From NCBI RefSeq assembly GCF_000416965.1, contig NZ_ATCL01000014.1, forward strand, positions 124,001 through 188,000: DNA of 64,000 nt. Reading direction: 5' to 3'. This document shows, in pieces, positions 26,046-34,751 of this stretch. A program made the translations under genes and the position numbers. The stretch is from Exiguobacterium chiriqhucha RW-2 (GTDB lineage Bacteria > Bacillota > Bacilli > Exiguobacteriales > Exiguobacteriaceae). Numbering within the stretch: position 1 is the first letter of the stretch; each line of letters opens with the position of its first letter. Below the pieces are notes generated by a model. It made no database searches, was not told where the DNA came from, and worked only from the letters and a program-made list of their open reading frames with translations.

Positions 26046-26502
26046 GACGTTCCATCTGGATGAAGGCGAACGTGCTCCCGTTCGTCGATTGTTGAAACGA
26101 ACCGGTCTGTTTGAAACCGCACGTCTCATAGACACGGATCGCCCGTACGTTGAAGGCGGCGACGGACAAGGTGATGCGATGAGGCGAGTACGTCGCTTTG
26201 ACGAAGTCTAGAATCGATGTGACGAACGTCCGTCCGCTCCCGTTCCCGGTCAAATCGGGTTTCATGCCGAGGCCGATATCGACCGTTTCAGCATCCGTTG
26301 GCGCGACGCTCACGAACCCGACGAGTTCACCGTCAGACGTGATGGCGAACACCGACTGTCCACGCTGTTCGACGTCTAAAAATTCGGCCAAATCGTCCTG
26401 ATCGGCCTCCATGTTGTAAAAGGAATAATCCCCTTCATAGTGCCACGTGTAGGCGATCGTTTCCGCCTGTGGCTGGGTCAGGACAGCGAATTGATGGGTC
26501 AT
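26017..26502 (-). CDS. GNAT-family N-acetyltransferase
   Basis: A 161-residue acetyltransferase of the RimI-like type. The acetyl-CoA loop is GMKPDLTGNGSGRTFV (about residues 95-110), and VAAFNVRAIRVYETCGF is the usual C-terminal motif. The substrate cannot be told. The ATG follows AGGAAATTCAA. The stop codon lies within the terminator hairpin of the convergent importer operon, so the C-terminal residues SPQNQPF are set by that hairpin. Confidence 0.9.
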   Translation of the reverse strand: MTHQFAVLTQPQAETIAYTWHYEGDYSFYNMEADQDDLAEFLDVEQRGQSVFAITSDGELVGFVSVAPTDAETVDIGLGMKPDLTGNGSGRTFVTSILDFVKATYSPHRITLSVAAFNVRAIRVYETCGFKQTGSFQQSTNGSTFAFIQMERQESPQNQPF

Positions 26503-26581
26503 TTGAATTTCCTCGTTTCACGAGCAGGATGTAGTGCTACACTCATCATAGCACCACCAACTTGGAAAATGAGGTGATTAC

Positions 26582-26962
26582 ATGGGAATCAAGCTAGATA
26601 TGATTGGCATCGTCGTCGAAGACATGAAACGGGCGCTCGATTTTTATCGGCTGCTCGGCCTGTCGATTCCGGAAGCGATGGATGGGGAAGCGCACGTTGA
26701 GGTCGATGACGGCGGTGTCCGGCTCGCCTTCGATGCGGTCGAAGTGGCCGAATCGGTGTATGGGGAATGGAAACCGGCGACGGGGCACCGGATCGAACTC
26801 GCCTTCTTGTGCGATAGTCGAAATGAGCTAGACGCGTGCTATGAAGCGATTGTCGGGCACGGCTATGCCTCACATCGCGAACCGTGGGATGCGTTCTGGG
26901 GGCAACGTTATGCCATCGTCATCGACCCGGATGGAAACCTCATCAGTCTATTCGCCGCATGA
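26582..26962 (+). CDS. VOC (glyoxalase/bleomycin-resistance) family protein
   Basis: A 126-residue single-unit VOC fold (two beta-alpha-beta-beta-beta modules). It starts GIKLDMIGIVVEDMKRALDFYR and ends with VIDPDGNLISLF, which supplies the usual metal-binding acidic region. Members bind or modify small reactive or toxic molecules; the ligand is unknown. Ribosome site GAGGTG. It is transcribed alone, divergent from the acetyltransferase. Confidence 0.88.
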   Translation: MGIKLDMIGIVVEDMKRALDFYRLLGLSIPEAMDGEAHVEVDDGGVRLAFDAVEVAESVYGEWKPATGHRIELAFLCDSRNELDACYEAIVGHGYASHREPWDAFWGQRYAIVIDPDGNLISLFAA

Positions 26963-26964
26963 CA

Positions 26965-26993
26965 AAACCCTCGCCGGATGGCGAGGGTTTATT
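26965..26993. terminator. Bidirectional terminator, VOC gene / HxlR gene
   Basis: Perfect 11-bp stem AAACCCTCGCC (26965-26975) / GGCGAGGGTTT (26980-26990). Confidence 0.8.
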
Positions 26994-27294
26994 CGTCGTG
27001 TGTCTCGCCCCAAGAGCAGAGCGCCTTCATCGCCGGTTGTAGGCTGAACGCTTCCTCGGTGAGCGAATATTCGACGTGCAGCTGTTTCTCGGTCGAATAG
27101 TCGATGCGGCGGACCATGCCAAGTTGTTCGAGTTCACGGAGTTGGTCGGTCAACACTTTACGGCTGACGTCAGGGATGGCGCGTTGAATCTCTGAGAAGC
27201 GGCGCGGGCCGTTCTCGAGCGTACAGTACACCTGAGGCCGCCATTTACCGCCGATGATGTCGAGCGCCTTATTGACGGGGAACGGGGTCGTCAT
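26989..27294 (-). CDS. HxlR-family winged-helix regulator
   Basis: A 101-residue HxlR/DUF24 regulator (ALDIIGGKWRPQVYCTLENG, FSEIQRAIPDVSRKVLTDQL). In the redox-sensing members a cysteine precedes the PVxKxLDxIGGKW block; here the segment reads FPVNKALD with no cysteine. Two other cysteines are present (VYC, ALCSWG). An upstream TTG (27300) is possible, but ATG 27294 is better spaced from GAGGCG. It diverges from a VOC/oxidoreductase pair and probably controls it, as HxlR genes often do with their neighbours. Confidence 0.9.
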   Translation of the reverse strand: MTTPFPVNKALDIIGGKWRPQVYCTLENGPRRFSEIQRAIPDVSRKVLTDQLRELEQLGMVRRIDYSTEKQLHVEYSLTEEAFSLQPAMKALCSWGETHDE

Positions 27295-27411
27295 GTTCAA
27301 TTCGCCTCGCTTTCGGGTAGTTACTTGAATGTGCGTACTTTTTTTATTGCTGCGATGAAGGTATCGTATCGTTATCCATCAAATTGAGCAAACAAAAAGG
27401 AGCGGATGACA

Positions 27412-27903
27412 GTGACATATCCACGTACATTCTCACACATCGGACTATCGGTCCCGAGTGTGACGGAAGCAGTTAAATTTTATGAGGACGTGATGGGCTG
27501 GTACACCATCATGCAACCATCAGACGTCGTCGAAGACGACTCGCCGATCGGTGTCATGTGCACGGACGTGTTCGGACCGGGCTGGGGTAGCTTCAGAATC
27601 GCCCACATGTCGACCGGCGATAAGATTGGCATCGAGCTGTTCGAGTTCCCGAACAATGAGAAGCCGGAGAACAATTTCGAGTTTTGGAAGACGGGTATTT
27701 TCCACTATTGCGTCCAAGACCCGGACATCGAAGGACTCGTCGAGAAAATCGTCGCCCATGGCGGAAAACAACGGATGCCAATCCGGGAATATTACCCGGG
27801 CGATAAACCGTACCGGATGGTGTATTGTGAAGACCCGTTCGGCAACCTCGTCGAAATCTACTCGCATTCCTATGAACTGACGTATTCGGAAGGAGCGTAT
27901 TGA
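27412..27903 (+). CDS. VOC-family protein
   Basis: About 163 residues with two VOC modules: FSHIGLSVPSVTEAVKFYEDVMGW at the start and a likely metal-binding glutamate in DPFGNLVEIYSHSYE at the end. It resembles glyoxalase/dioxygenase-like proteins; function unknown. The GTG at 27412 is nine bases from AAAGGAG; an ATG two codons earlier is only three bases away. Next to a regulator and a quinone-reductase-like gene, it may belong to an electrophile response. Confidence 0.85.
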   Translation: MTYPRTFSHIGLSVPSVTEAVKFYEDVMGWYTIMQPSDVVEDDSPIGVMCTDVFGPGWGSFRIAHMSTGDKIGIELFEFPNNEKPENNFEFWKTGIFHYCVQDPDIEGLVEKIVAHGGKQRMPIREYYPGDKPYRMVYCEDPFGNLVEIYSHSYELTYSEGAY

Positions 27904-27905
27904 GC

Positions 27906-28886
27906 ATGAAGGCTTGGCTACTTGATCAACCTGGATTAGAACATCTGCACATCGGTGAGGTGGAGCGACCGACACCAGATGCGGGCGAACTGCTCATCAA
28001 AGTCGAAGCGGTCGCCTTGAACCCGGTCGACTATAAAGTCGGCACGAACGGCAACCCGAACTGGTCCTATCCACACATTCTCGGCGTCGACCTGGTCGGG
28101 GAAGTCGTCGAAGTCGGTTCGAGCCTCGCCAATATCATTACCGGTTCACGTGTCGCCGTCCACACGAGTCTTGGAAACAACGGCGGCTTCGCCGAGTATG
28201 CGGTCGTCGATGCGCGTGCTTGCGCCGTCGTCCCGCCGGAAGTGAGCGACGAGGCCGCTGCGGCTATCCTTTGTGCCGGCATGACAGCGTATGAGGCCAT
28301 TATGCAGAAGTTGAACACACGCGACAAAGAGACGATTCTCGTCCACGCCGGAGCGGGCGGAGTCGGTGGTTACGCGATTCAACTTGCCAAAAAACTTGGG
28401 CTCAAAGTGTTCACAACCGCATCGCCGGAAAACTTTGACTGGGTCACATCGCTCGGTGCCGATGTCGCCATCGACTACAACGTCGAAGACGTGACGGAGA
28501 AAGTCATGGAGCTGACAGACGGCTGCGGAGTCGACTTGATTTTGAACACGGTCGGACGCGACGTAGCGACGGCCGATTTGGATCGACTCGCCTTCAGCGG
28601 ACAGCTCGCCTACATCGCTGGTCCACCTGACATGTCGAACATGAAAGGGTTCACGCTGTCGCCTTCGATTCATGAAGTCGCCCTCGGTGCGGCCCATGCG
28701 AGTGAGAACGAGCGGGCCATCCGTAACTTGTCCTATATGGCCGAAGAGATGATGAAGCTGCTCGAGGCGGATGAATTGAACGACCTCGTCACGGACGTCT
28801 TGCCGTTCGAACGGTTAAAAGATGGTTTGGAACAGCTACAAACACGCAAAGTGCGCGGCAAATTAATCGTCCGCATGCGCGACTAA
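27906..28886 (+). CDS. Zinc-independent MDR oxidoreductase (quinone-reductase-like)
   Basis: A 326-residue member of the medium-chain dehydrogenase/reductase superfamily: GroES-like N-terminal domain (VEAVALNPVDYKVG), then a Rossmann NADPH domain with VHAGAGGVGGYAIQLAKK (about residues 145-162). The zinc-binding cysteines of alcohol dehydrogenases are absent, so a quinone or enone reductase is likely. It begins just after the VOC stop codon, with its AAGGAG site inside that gene, forming a two-gene unit. Confidence 0.88.
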   Translation: MKAWLLDQPGLEHLHIGEVERPTPDAGELLIKVEAVALNPVDYKVGTNGNPNWSYPHILGVDLVGEVVEVGSSLANIITGSRVAVHTSLGNNGGFAEYAVVDARACAVVPPEVSDEAAAAILCAGMTAYEAIMQKLNTRDKETILVHAGAGGVGGYAIQLAKKLGLKVFTTASPENFDWVTSLGADVAIDYNVEDVTEKVMELTDGCGVDLILNTVGRDVATADLDRLAFSGQLAYIAGPPDMSNMKGFTLSPSIHEVALGAAHASENERAIRNLSYMAEEMMKLLEADELNDLVTDVLPFERLKDGLEQLQTRKVRGKLIVRMRD

Positions 28887-28892
28887 CTTGAG

Positions 28893-28925
28893 AGCCTCCT
28901 GTCTACGGACAGGGGGCTTGTTGTG
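28893..28925 (+). terminator. Terminator of the VOC/MDR pair
   Basis: AGCCTCCTGTC (28893-28903), TACG loop, GACAGGGGGCT (28908-28918), then TTGTTGT. Confidence 0.75.
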
Positions 28926-28936
28926 GAGGGGATGAC

Positions 28937-29995
28937 ATGGATTTACGCACATCGTATCAACAGACGTCGCATCAACTGAGCGGTCACGGGAAACGAACTG
29001 TCGGCGTCTTGCAACAGGCGTTCGCTGAGGTCGACCCGAATCAGGTGAGCGACCACTATGGGACGGGCGAGGTCATCATGCGGTTCGAGCAAAAAATGGC
29101 GCAAGAACTGGGTATGGAGGATGCGATTTTCTTCCCGAGCGGCACGATGGCACAACAAATCGCCTTACGGATTTGGGCGGACGAGACCGGAAATCGAAAC
29201 GTCGCCTATCATCCGCTCTGTCACTTGGAGATTCACGAACAGGACGGGTTGAAGGAGTTGCATCACCTCGAAGCGATTTTGCTTGGGGATGACGACCGGT
29301 TGATGACGCTCGACGAAGTGAAGGCGTTACCGGATGTCGCCTGCCTGTTGATTGAGTTGCCACAACGGGAACTCGGAGGCTATTTGCCCCCGTTTAAAGA
29401 GCTTGAGACAATCAGTCAGTATTGCCGGGAACGGGGGATTCGTCTGCATCTAGATGGAGCGCGCCTCCTCGAGACGCTCCCATATTATGAGAAGACAGCG
29501 GAGGAAGTATGTGCGTTGTTCGATAGCGTCTACGTCTCATTCTATAAAGGCATCGGCGGTATTGCAGGTGCCATCTTAGCGGGACCGAAACCATTCTGTG
29601 CCGATGCGAGAGTTTGGAAACGGCGGTACGGTGGCGATTTGATTGGACTGTACCCTTACATCATCCCGGCCGACTATTACTACGAGCTACGGAAAGACCG
29701 AATGGGGACGTATGTCGAGCAGGCGAAGGAACTGGCGCGCCGCTTCAATGCGATCGACGGAGTGTGGACGACACCGGAAGTCCCGGTGACGAACATGTTC
29801 CATCTTCATCTCGAAGGGGACGACGAAGCGGTCGCGGCACGGATTCAATCCGTTCAAGAGACGACAGGGGTCGGCGTCACGGGCTATCTCGTACCACATG
29901 ACCACTATTGTTCGACCGAGATCAGTATCGGGGATGCGTATGGAGAGATTGATGAACATCAACTCAATCGATTATTCGAACAATTAGAGCAATGA
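28937..29995 (+). CDS. Threonine-aldolase-family PLP enzyme
   Basis: A 352-residue beta-eliminating lyase-type enzyme of fold type I. The PLP lysine is in VSFYKGIGGIAG and the aspartate that holds the pyridine nitrogen is in LHLDGARLLE. Low-specificity L-threonine aldolases split threonine and related beta-hydroxy amino acids into glycine and an aldehyde, which is the most likely reaction; other aldol partners cannot be excluded. The ribosome site GGAGGGG precedes the ATG. A DUF202 gene follows 23 bases later. Confidence 0.87.
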   Translation: MDLRTSYQQTSHQLSGHGKRTVGVLQQAFAEVDPNQVSDHYGTGEVIMRFEQKMAQELGMEDAIFFPSGTMAQQIALRIWADETGNRNVAYHPLCHLEIHEQDGLKELHHLEAILLGDDDRLMTLDEVKALPDVACLLIELPQRELGGYLPPFKELETISQYCRERGIRLHLDGARLLETLPYYEKTAEEVCALFDSVYVSFYKGIGGIAGAILAGPKPFCADARVWKRRYGGDLIGLYPYIIPADYYYELRKDRMGTYVEQAKELARRFNAIDGVWTTPEVPVTNMFHLHLEGDDEAVAARIQSVQETTGVGVTGYLVPHDHYCSTEISIGDAYGEIDEHQLNRLFEQLEQ

Positions 29996-30018
29996 TGAGC
30001 TAGAAAGAAGGGATATCG

Positions 30019-30390
30019 GTGAAACTAGATTTAGAGAAGACGGTCGATTCGCAGTACATCCAGCAACATCTCGCCAATGAGCGGACGTTCCTCGCCTGGA
30101 TTCGGACGGCCATCACGGTCATCGGAATCGGCTTTCTCGTGACGAACTTCCACTACTATCGAAGTGAAAATTTGAGCGGGGCCGAGCACCAATTGATTAC
30201 GGCGATCGGCATCTTGTCGATCATCTTCGGGATCGCGACGATCCTCGTCGGGACCCGGTCGTATTTGAAAAAGGTGCATACGATCAACTCTCAGCAGTTC
30301 AAATCGGCGAAGATGAGCCTTGTCGCGCTCGCCATCGGGATGGTGTTCATTTTCACGTTGATTTTGATTGTCAGTTACTTTTTATTTTGA
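30019..30390 (+). CDS. DUF202 (YidH-type) membrane protein
   Basis: A 123-residue protein. An N-terminal amphipathic segment carries the DUF202 signature QHLANERTFLAWIRTAI, followed by three membrane helices. The family function is unknown. GTG start after AGAAGGGATATC. It lies 23 bases after the threonine-aldolase-type gene and is probably co-transcribed, though a functional link is not evident. Confidence 0.88.
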   Translation: MKLDLEKTVDSQYIQQHLANERTFLAWIRTAITVIGIGFLVTNFHYYRSENLSGAEHQLITAIGILSIIFGIATILVGTRSYLKKVHTINSQQFKSAKMSLVALAIGMVFIFTLILIVSYFLF

Positions 30391-30392
30391 CG

Positions 30393-30437
30393 ACAAACAA
30401 GCACCGCTCCTCGGATGAGGCGCGGTGCTTGTTGTTA
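30393..30437. terminator. Bidirectional terminator after the DUF202 gene
   Basis: ACAAGCACCGC (30397-30407) pairs with GCGGTGCTTGT (30422-30432) around an inner CCTC/GAGG stem. Confidence 0.8.
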
Positions 30438-30935
30438 TCTGGAGACGATGGCGTCGAGCCGTTCGAGTTGCGAAGAGAAGCCTTCGACGGCCCCCATCTC
30501 GACGACTTGCTGGAGCGACTCGGCGTCCGTGAATTCGGAGCGGCTGATGAACAGTGTGCCGTTCGGGATGTCGACAAACTCGTTCGTGATCGTCATGACG
30601 GGAAGTTCAGGATTGACGTGTCCGTCCGCGTCCGAGAATGCGTCCGTATAGACGATTTTTCGGTGCGGGTCGATTTCGAGGAACGTCGATTTCCCCCATG
30701 ACTCCATACCGTAATAGTCACCCTGCTCCTTGTCGACACACGTCATTTTGTAATGCCATGTGCCACCTGGTTCGAACTCGAACGTACGAACCTCTGTCTT
30801 CCATCCGGCCGGTCCCCACCATGCTTCGAGGTGGGCCGGTGTTGAGAATGCCTCGAACACGAGCGCACGCGGCGCGTTAAAACTGCGTTCGACGACTAAT
30901 GTTTTGCCTTCGATTTGAGACTTTACTTTTTCCAT
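30435..30935 (-). CDS. AHSA1/START-like SRPBCC protein
   Basis: A 166-residue lipid- or ligand-binding fold protein of the AHA1 C-terminal-like family (VVERSFNAPRALVFEAFSTP, then AHLEAWWGPAGWK). Such bacterial proteins have a hydrophobic pocket; ligand and role are usually unknown. The C-terminal helix EGFSSQLERLDAIV is typical. The AAGGGG site precedes the ATG, and a small palindrome AGATA-N4-TATCT (30963-30976) lies upstream as a possible operator. It has the same orientation as gshAB, 77 bases beyond that gene's stop codon. Confidence 0.86.
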   Translation of the reverse strand: MEKVKSQIEGKTLVVERSFNAPRALVFEAFSTPAHLEAWWGPAGWKTEVRTFEFEPGGTWHYKMTCVDKEQGDYYGMESWGKSTFLEIDPHRKIVYTDAFSDADGHVNPELPVMTITNEFVDIPNGTLFISRSEFTDAESLQQVVEMGAVEGFSSQLERLDAIVSR

Positions 30936-31012
30936 TGGAAAGACCCCTTTCTCGAGACAGAAGATACATATATCTAATCAATGTAGTCTCTATTCCCGAT
31001 TCAGGGATTTGT

Positions 31013-33304
31013 TCAACCTTTTCCGTCAAATAACAAATCGAGCACGGTCTCGCCAATCGGTCGTTCCTTGCCTTCGTAAGGGAAGGAGTGGATATGGATG
31101 GCCGGATTGAAGTTCAGCTCGATGATGCCGTAGTCACCTTCACGCGCGAGCGACGGAATCATCATGTCGACGCCGCAAATCGTCGCGCCAATCGCTCGGG
31201 CTGACTCGACCGCGATCCGTTTGTATGAATCGGAAATCTGGTCTGTATAGTCGATACTGTCACCGCCCGTGCTGATGTTCGAGTTCTCACGAAGGAAGAC
31301 GAGTTCGCCATCGGCGAGGACACTGTCCGGCGTCTTGCCTTGTGGACGCAGGAACGCGATGACGATGTCGTCGATGTCAATTTTTTCGAGCGGTGTCTTA
31401 TAGCCTTTCCCGCGGAGCGGATCCTCATTCTTTTTGGCGACGAGTTCACGAATCGTCGATACGCCGTCCCCGGTCACGTTCGCCGGGACACGGTGTAAAA
31501 TGCCTGCGACCTCGTCACCGATGACGAGGAAACGATATTCTTTCCCGGGTAGGAACGTCTCGAGCAGGACGACATCGTCAAACGCAAGAGCGTGACGAAA
31601 CGCCTCGAGCGCCTCCTCGAACGTCGTCCCGTCCTTGAAGATGTGAATGCCGATCCCGAAGTTCGTCGATTTTGGTTTCAAGACGATTGGTTCATTCGCG
31701 AACATAGTCCAGGCGTCCTGTAAATCGGCTTCACTGCGGAGTTCGATTCCTCCCGGAACACGGATGCCATGTTCGGCGAGCACGTGTTTCGTCACCGTCT
31801 TGTTTTCCATCATGAGTACCGACACATAGTTGTCTTTCGACGTTTTCGTTGCCTGTTTGACGTACTCGGTCTGGTTGCCGTGTCGGATGCGTAGAAATTG
31901 GTCATCACGGTCGATGACATCGACCGCATACCCACGTTTCAGGGCTGCTTTCATCAAAATCTGTGTCGATAGCTCCATGTCCGTGTAGCCGTGCATCCGG
32001 AACCGATTGGCGTAGGCGTCTTGATAGAATAGTTCCGCTTGTCGGAGCGACCACTTTGTATAGCCGTCCGTCATCATGGCGGAGGTGAGGCGTGACGCGT
32101 AAGTCGCCTCGACATGGTCGATCCGATTACGGACAGAGGCAAAGACGTCGTCGAACCCGAGTGCGTATCGGTCATTGAACGCTTCAATCTCGTCGAGCAA
32201 ATCACGAGCGTACGTCTGGAGCGCCAACGTCTCTCCATCGCGGTACAACATGAGTGTTGGCGATAGACCTTGTTTCGCGACGCGTTGTTGGTTGTGGAAC
32301 GCCTCGGCCTGCCAATCCACAAATCGTGTCTCGTCTTTCAACGTCAAGTAGAGCAAGAAGACGTGCAAGAACTTCAAATCGGACAGGGCGATACCGGTCT
32401 TCTCGAACGGGTTCAAATCGATATTGCGAATCTCGATGTAATCGATGCCGTTCGTCTCGAGTCGTTCCAAGTCATTGCCTCCTCGTGACGTCTTCAACCG
32501 AATCGGAGAGTAGAGCTCGTTCGGGTTGGCGATGTCACCTTGGGCGATGAAGCGGCGCACGCTCGCGGTATAGTCCGAGAGCGTTGAATAGTCCGGATAG
32601 AGCGGCTCGACATTCGTGTAGCCGCAGTCACTATTGCGGTACGACAACGCCGTCGTATTTGAATACACATCTTCGCTGAGCGCCTGCATTTGACTGACGC
32701 AGCGTTCTTCATAGCTCGTGTGGACGGCCGGAGTCCCGCCTAACAGATAGACGACGAGCCAGCGTGTCCGTAAATAGTTGCGGACGAGTTTTAAATACAG
32801 GTCGTCCTTGAAACGGTCGTATCGTTCGGGTGATCCTTCATAAAGGGAGGCAATCAACTCGTCTGCGAACGAGAAGTTGAAATGGATACCCGAGATGAGC
32901 TGTTTTTTCGCCCCGTATTTTTGGAGCAGATGCTCCCGATAGCGACCGGCCTCAAGGCCTGAACTTCCAAAATCTGCGAGCGGGATGACCCCGCCGTCAG
33001 GAAGCGCGCACGGCATCGATTGCGGCCAAAGCCGTTCGTCACCGATATTCAGTGCCGTGATATCATACAGCGTCTGTAGGAAGTCGTGCGCCGCCTCGAC
33101 GGTCGGGAACGTCGGTGTGATCAGCTCGATCTGACTTTCCGAGAAGTCGGTCGTAATATATGGGTGCGTCGCTTTGTCTCCGAGTGCTGTCGGGTGCTTC
33201 GTAGCGGCGAGCGTGCCATCGGGTGTCACGCGGAGCATTTCACGCTCGATGGCGAAGCGCCCGTGCAACAATTGTTTAGTTAGTTGATTAAATTGCTTCT
33301 GCAA
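31013..33304 (-). CDS. gshAB: Bifunctional glutamate-cysteine ligase / glutathione synthetase
   Basis: A 763-residue fusion that makes glutathione from Glu, Cys and Gly in one polypeptide. Residues 1 to about 450 are the glutamate-cysteine ligase part (FAIEREMLRVTPDG, IELITPTF). The ATP-grasp half (about 485-760) supplies glutathione synthetase activity (VLKPKSTNFGIGIHIF, FLPGKEYRFLVIG, ELNFNPAIHIHSFPY). The TTG start (33304) is nine bases from AAAAAGGAAG and lies inside the MATE gene, a 17-base overlap. Most Bacillales use bacillithiol, so this gene is a lineage marker and may have come by old transfer; its composition matches its neighbours. Confidence 0.96.
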   Translation of the reverse strand: MQKQFNQLTKQLLHGRFAIEREMLRVTPDGTLAATKHPTALGDKATHPYITTDFSESQIELITPTFPTVEAAHDFLQTLYDITALNIGDERLWPQSMPCALPDGGVIPLADFGSSGLEAGRYREHLLQKYGAKKQLISGIHFNFSFADELIASLYEGSPERYDRFKDDLYLKLVRNYLRTRWLVVYLLGGTPAVHTSYEERCVSQMQALSEDVYSNTTALSYRNSDCGYTNVEPLYPDYSTLSDYTASVRRFIAQGDIANPNELYSPIRLKTSRGGNDLERLETNGIDYIEIRNIDLNPFEKTGIALSDLKFLHVFLLYLTLKDETRFVDWQAEAFHNQQRVAKQGLSPTLMLYRDGETLALQTYARDLLDEIEAFNDRYALGFDDVFASVRNRIDHVEATYASRLTSAMMTDGYTKWSLRQAELFYQDAYANRFRMHGYTDMELSTQILMKAALKRGYAVDVIDRDDQFLRIRHGNQTEYVKQATKTSKDNYVSVLMMENKTVTKHVLAEHGIRVPGGIELRSEADLQDAWTMFANEPIVLKPKSTNFGIGIHIFKDGTTFEEALEAFRHALAFDDVVLLETFLPGKEYRFLVIGDEVAGILHRVPANVTGDGVSTIRELVAKKNEDPLRGKGYKTPLEKIDIDDIVIAFLRPQGKTPDSVLADGELVFLRENSNISTGGDSIDYTDQISDSYKRIAVESARAIGATICGVDMMIPSLAREGDYGIIELNFNPAIHIHSFPYEGKERPIGETVLDLLFDGKG

Positions 33305-34616
33305 GGGAACTCACTTCCTTTTTCATTAGTCGGACATAGAGGGCAGAGACGAGCCCTTTGATGATGCTCGAGAGGGCGATGCTCCACCAGATGGCATCGA
33401 TACCGAGATAAGGCTCGAGGGCAAGCGCGAGCGGGATGCGGGCGACGGTGAAGACAATGGAAATCATCGCCGGAATTTTCGGTAGCCCGAGTCCGGAGAA
33501 GTAGCCGTTCCCAATCATCTCAAGTGAGGCGAAGATGAGCGAAATCCCGATGATCCGTAAATAGTTCGCACCGATGTCAATCGTTGTCGGGTCATCGACG
33601 AACAGCCCGATCAGGACGTTTGGAACGAAGAGGAAGACGAGTGTGATCAACCCGGTATACAAGATGCCGAGCCGCGTCGTCACCCGATACCCCTCATGGA
33701 CCCGGTCCACTTTGCGGGCGCCGAGATTTTGCCCCGTGTAACTCGCGATGGCACCGTTCAATCCGCCGATCATCATATAGGCGATCGACTCGACTTGAAG
33801 CCCGATGCGCTGGGCCGCGATTGCCTCGGTCCCGTATGAACCGATCATGCGGGCGAGGAAAATACTGATGACGGTGAACAAGACGCGCTGGGTCGCCATC
33901 GGGAAGCCGAGGCGAAGAATTTCTCTATAGTCTGTGCGATTCGGTTCAACCGTCTCCTCCCAATCGAACAAGACGCGGGCCCGGTGCCAGAAGAAGCCGA
34001 ACATGACGACGTTCGCGACGAGCGTCGCCAGACCGGCTCCGACGACGCCGAGTCCGAGTGGATAGATGAAGAGCGGCGACAGAATCATATTGAGCGTGAC
34101 CCCGGTCGCGTTGATGCGCATCGCCGTCGTCGTATTGCCATAAGCGCTGAACAGTCGGGCGAACAACAAGTTGAAGAACGAAAAGATGAGCATCGGTGCA
34201 CTGACGAGCAAATAACTGTACGCCAACTGCTCGACAGCCGGTGCGTCCATGTTCAAAAAGCCGATAAGCGCCTGGCCGAACGCGGCGAGGACGGTGACGA
34301 ATAACAGGCCGAGACCAAGGTTCATCCGCCTCCCGGCCCGGACGTAGCGCTGAATCAACGCCTGATCCCGCCGTCCGACGGCTTGCGACACTTTGATGCC
34401 GGCGCCGACGACGATAAGGGATTGAATCGCCTGACCGAGCATGATATAAAAGCTGGCCGCGCCGATGCTGGCGACGGCGTCGCTACCGAGCGCACCGACC
34501 CAGAACATATCGACGAGACTATACGTGAACTGTAAAAGCGAACTGCCGACGAGCGGGAGGGCAAGCGCCACGATGACGCGTTGAACCTGACCGGTCGTCA
34601 AATCGATGGTTTTCAC
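33288..34616 (-). CDS. MATE-family efflux transporter
   Basis: A 442-residue transporter with twelve helices in two related halves (LALPLVGSSLLQFTYSLVDMFW at the start, LRLGFPMATQRVLFTVISIF at mid-protein). MATE pumps export cationic drugs or metabolites with Na+ or H+. The GTG at 34616 fits GAAGGGG; a TTG six codons earlier overlaps that site. It overlaps gshAB, so export of a thiol conjugate or defence against electrophiles would be a sensible but unproven role. A strong inverted repeat lies at its promoter. Confidence 0.92.
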   Translation of the reverse strand: MKTIDLTTGQVQRVIVALALPLVGSSLLQFTYSLVDMFWVGALGSDAVASIGAASFYIMLGQAIQSLIVVGAGIKVSQAVGRRDQALIQRYVRAGRRMNLGLGLLFVTVLAAFGQALIGFLNMDAPAVEQLAYSYLLVSAPMLIFSFFNLLFARLFSAYGNTTTAMRINATGVTLNMILSPLFIYPLGLGVVGAGLATLVANVVMFGFFWHRARVLFDWEETVEPNRTDYREILRLGFPMATQRVLFTVISIFLARMIGSYGTEAIAAQRIGLQVESIAYMMIGGLNGAIASYTGQNLGARKVDRVHEGYRVTTRLGILYTGLITLVFLFVPNVLIGLFVDDPTTIDIGANYLRIIGISLIFASLEMIGNGYFSGLGLPKIPAMISIVFTVARIPLALALEPYLGIDAIWWSIALSSIIKGLVSALYVRLMKKEVSSLAEAI

Positions 34617-34643
34617 GATGAAAGACCCCTTCAATACATTTAG

Positions 34644-34665
34644 TATATAACCGTTTAGTTATATA
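34644..34665. promoter_or_regulatory. Inverted repeat at the MATE-gshAB promoter, likely operator
   Basis: TATATAAC-N6-GTTATATA, a perfect 8-6-8 palindrome. Read leftward, a good -10 box (TATACT) begins in its left arm, so a bound protein would block transcription. The size suits a MarR- or TetR-type dimer; no such regulator is adjacent. Confidence 0.65.
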
Positions 34666-34721
34666 TAAGCACGACGTGACTGAATTCGCAATCGTAGGGA
34701 ACGACTCGACGAAAAATCGAC

Positions 34722-34751
34722 ACAAAAAAAGGAATTCGATGTGAATTCCTT
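34722..34751 (-). terminator. Terminator of the XRE/membrane-protein pair
   Basis: AAGGAATTC (34729-34737) / GAATTCCTT (34743-34751), followed leftward by seven Ts. Confidence 0.82.
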
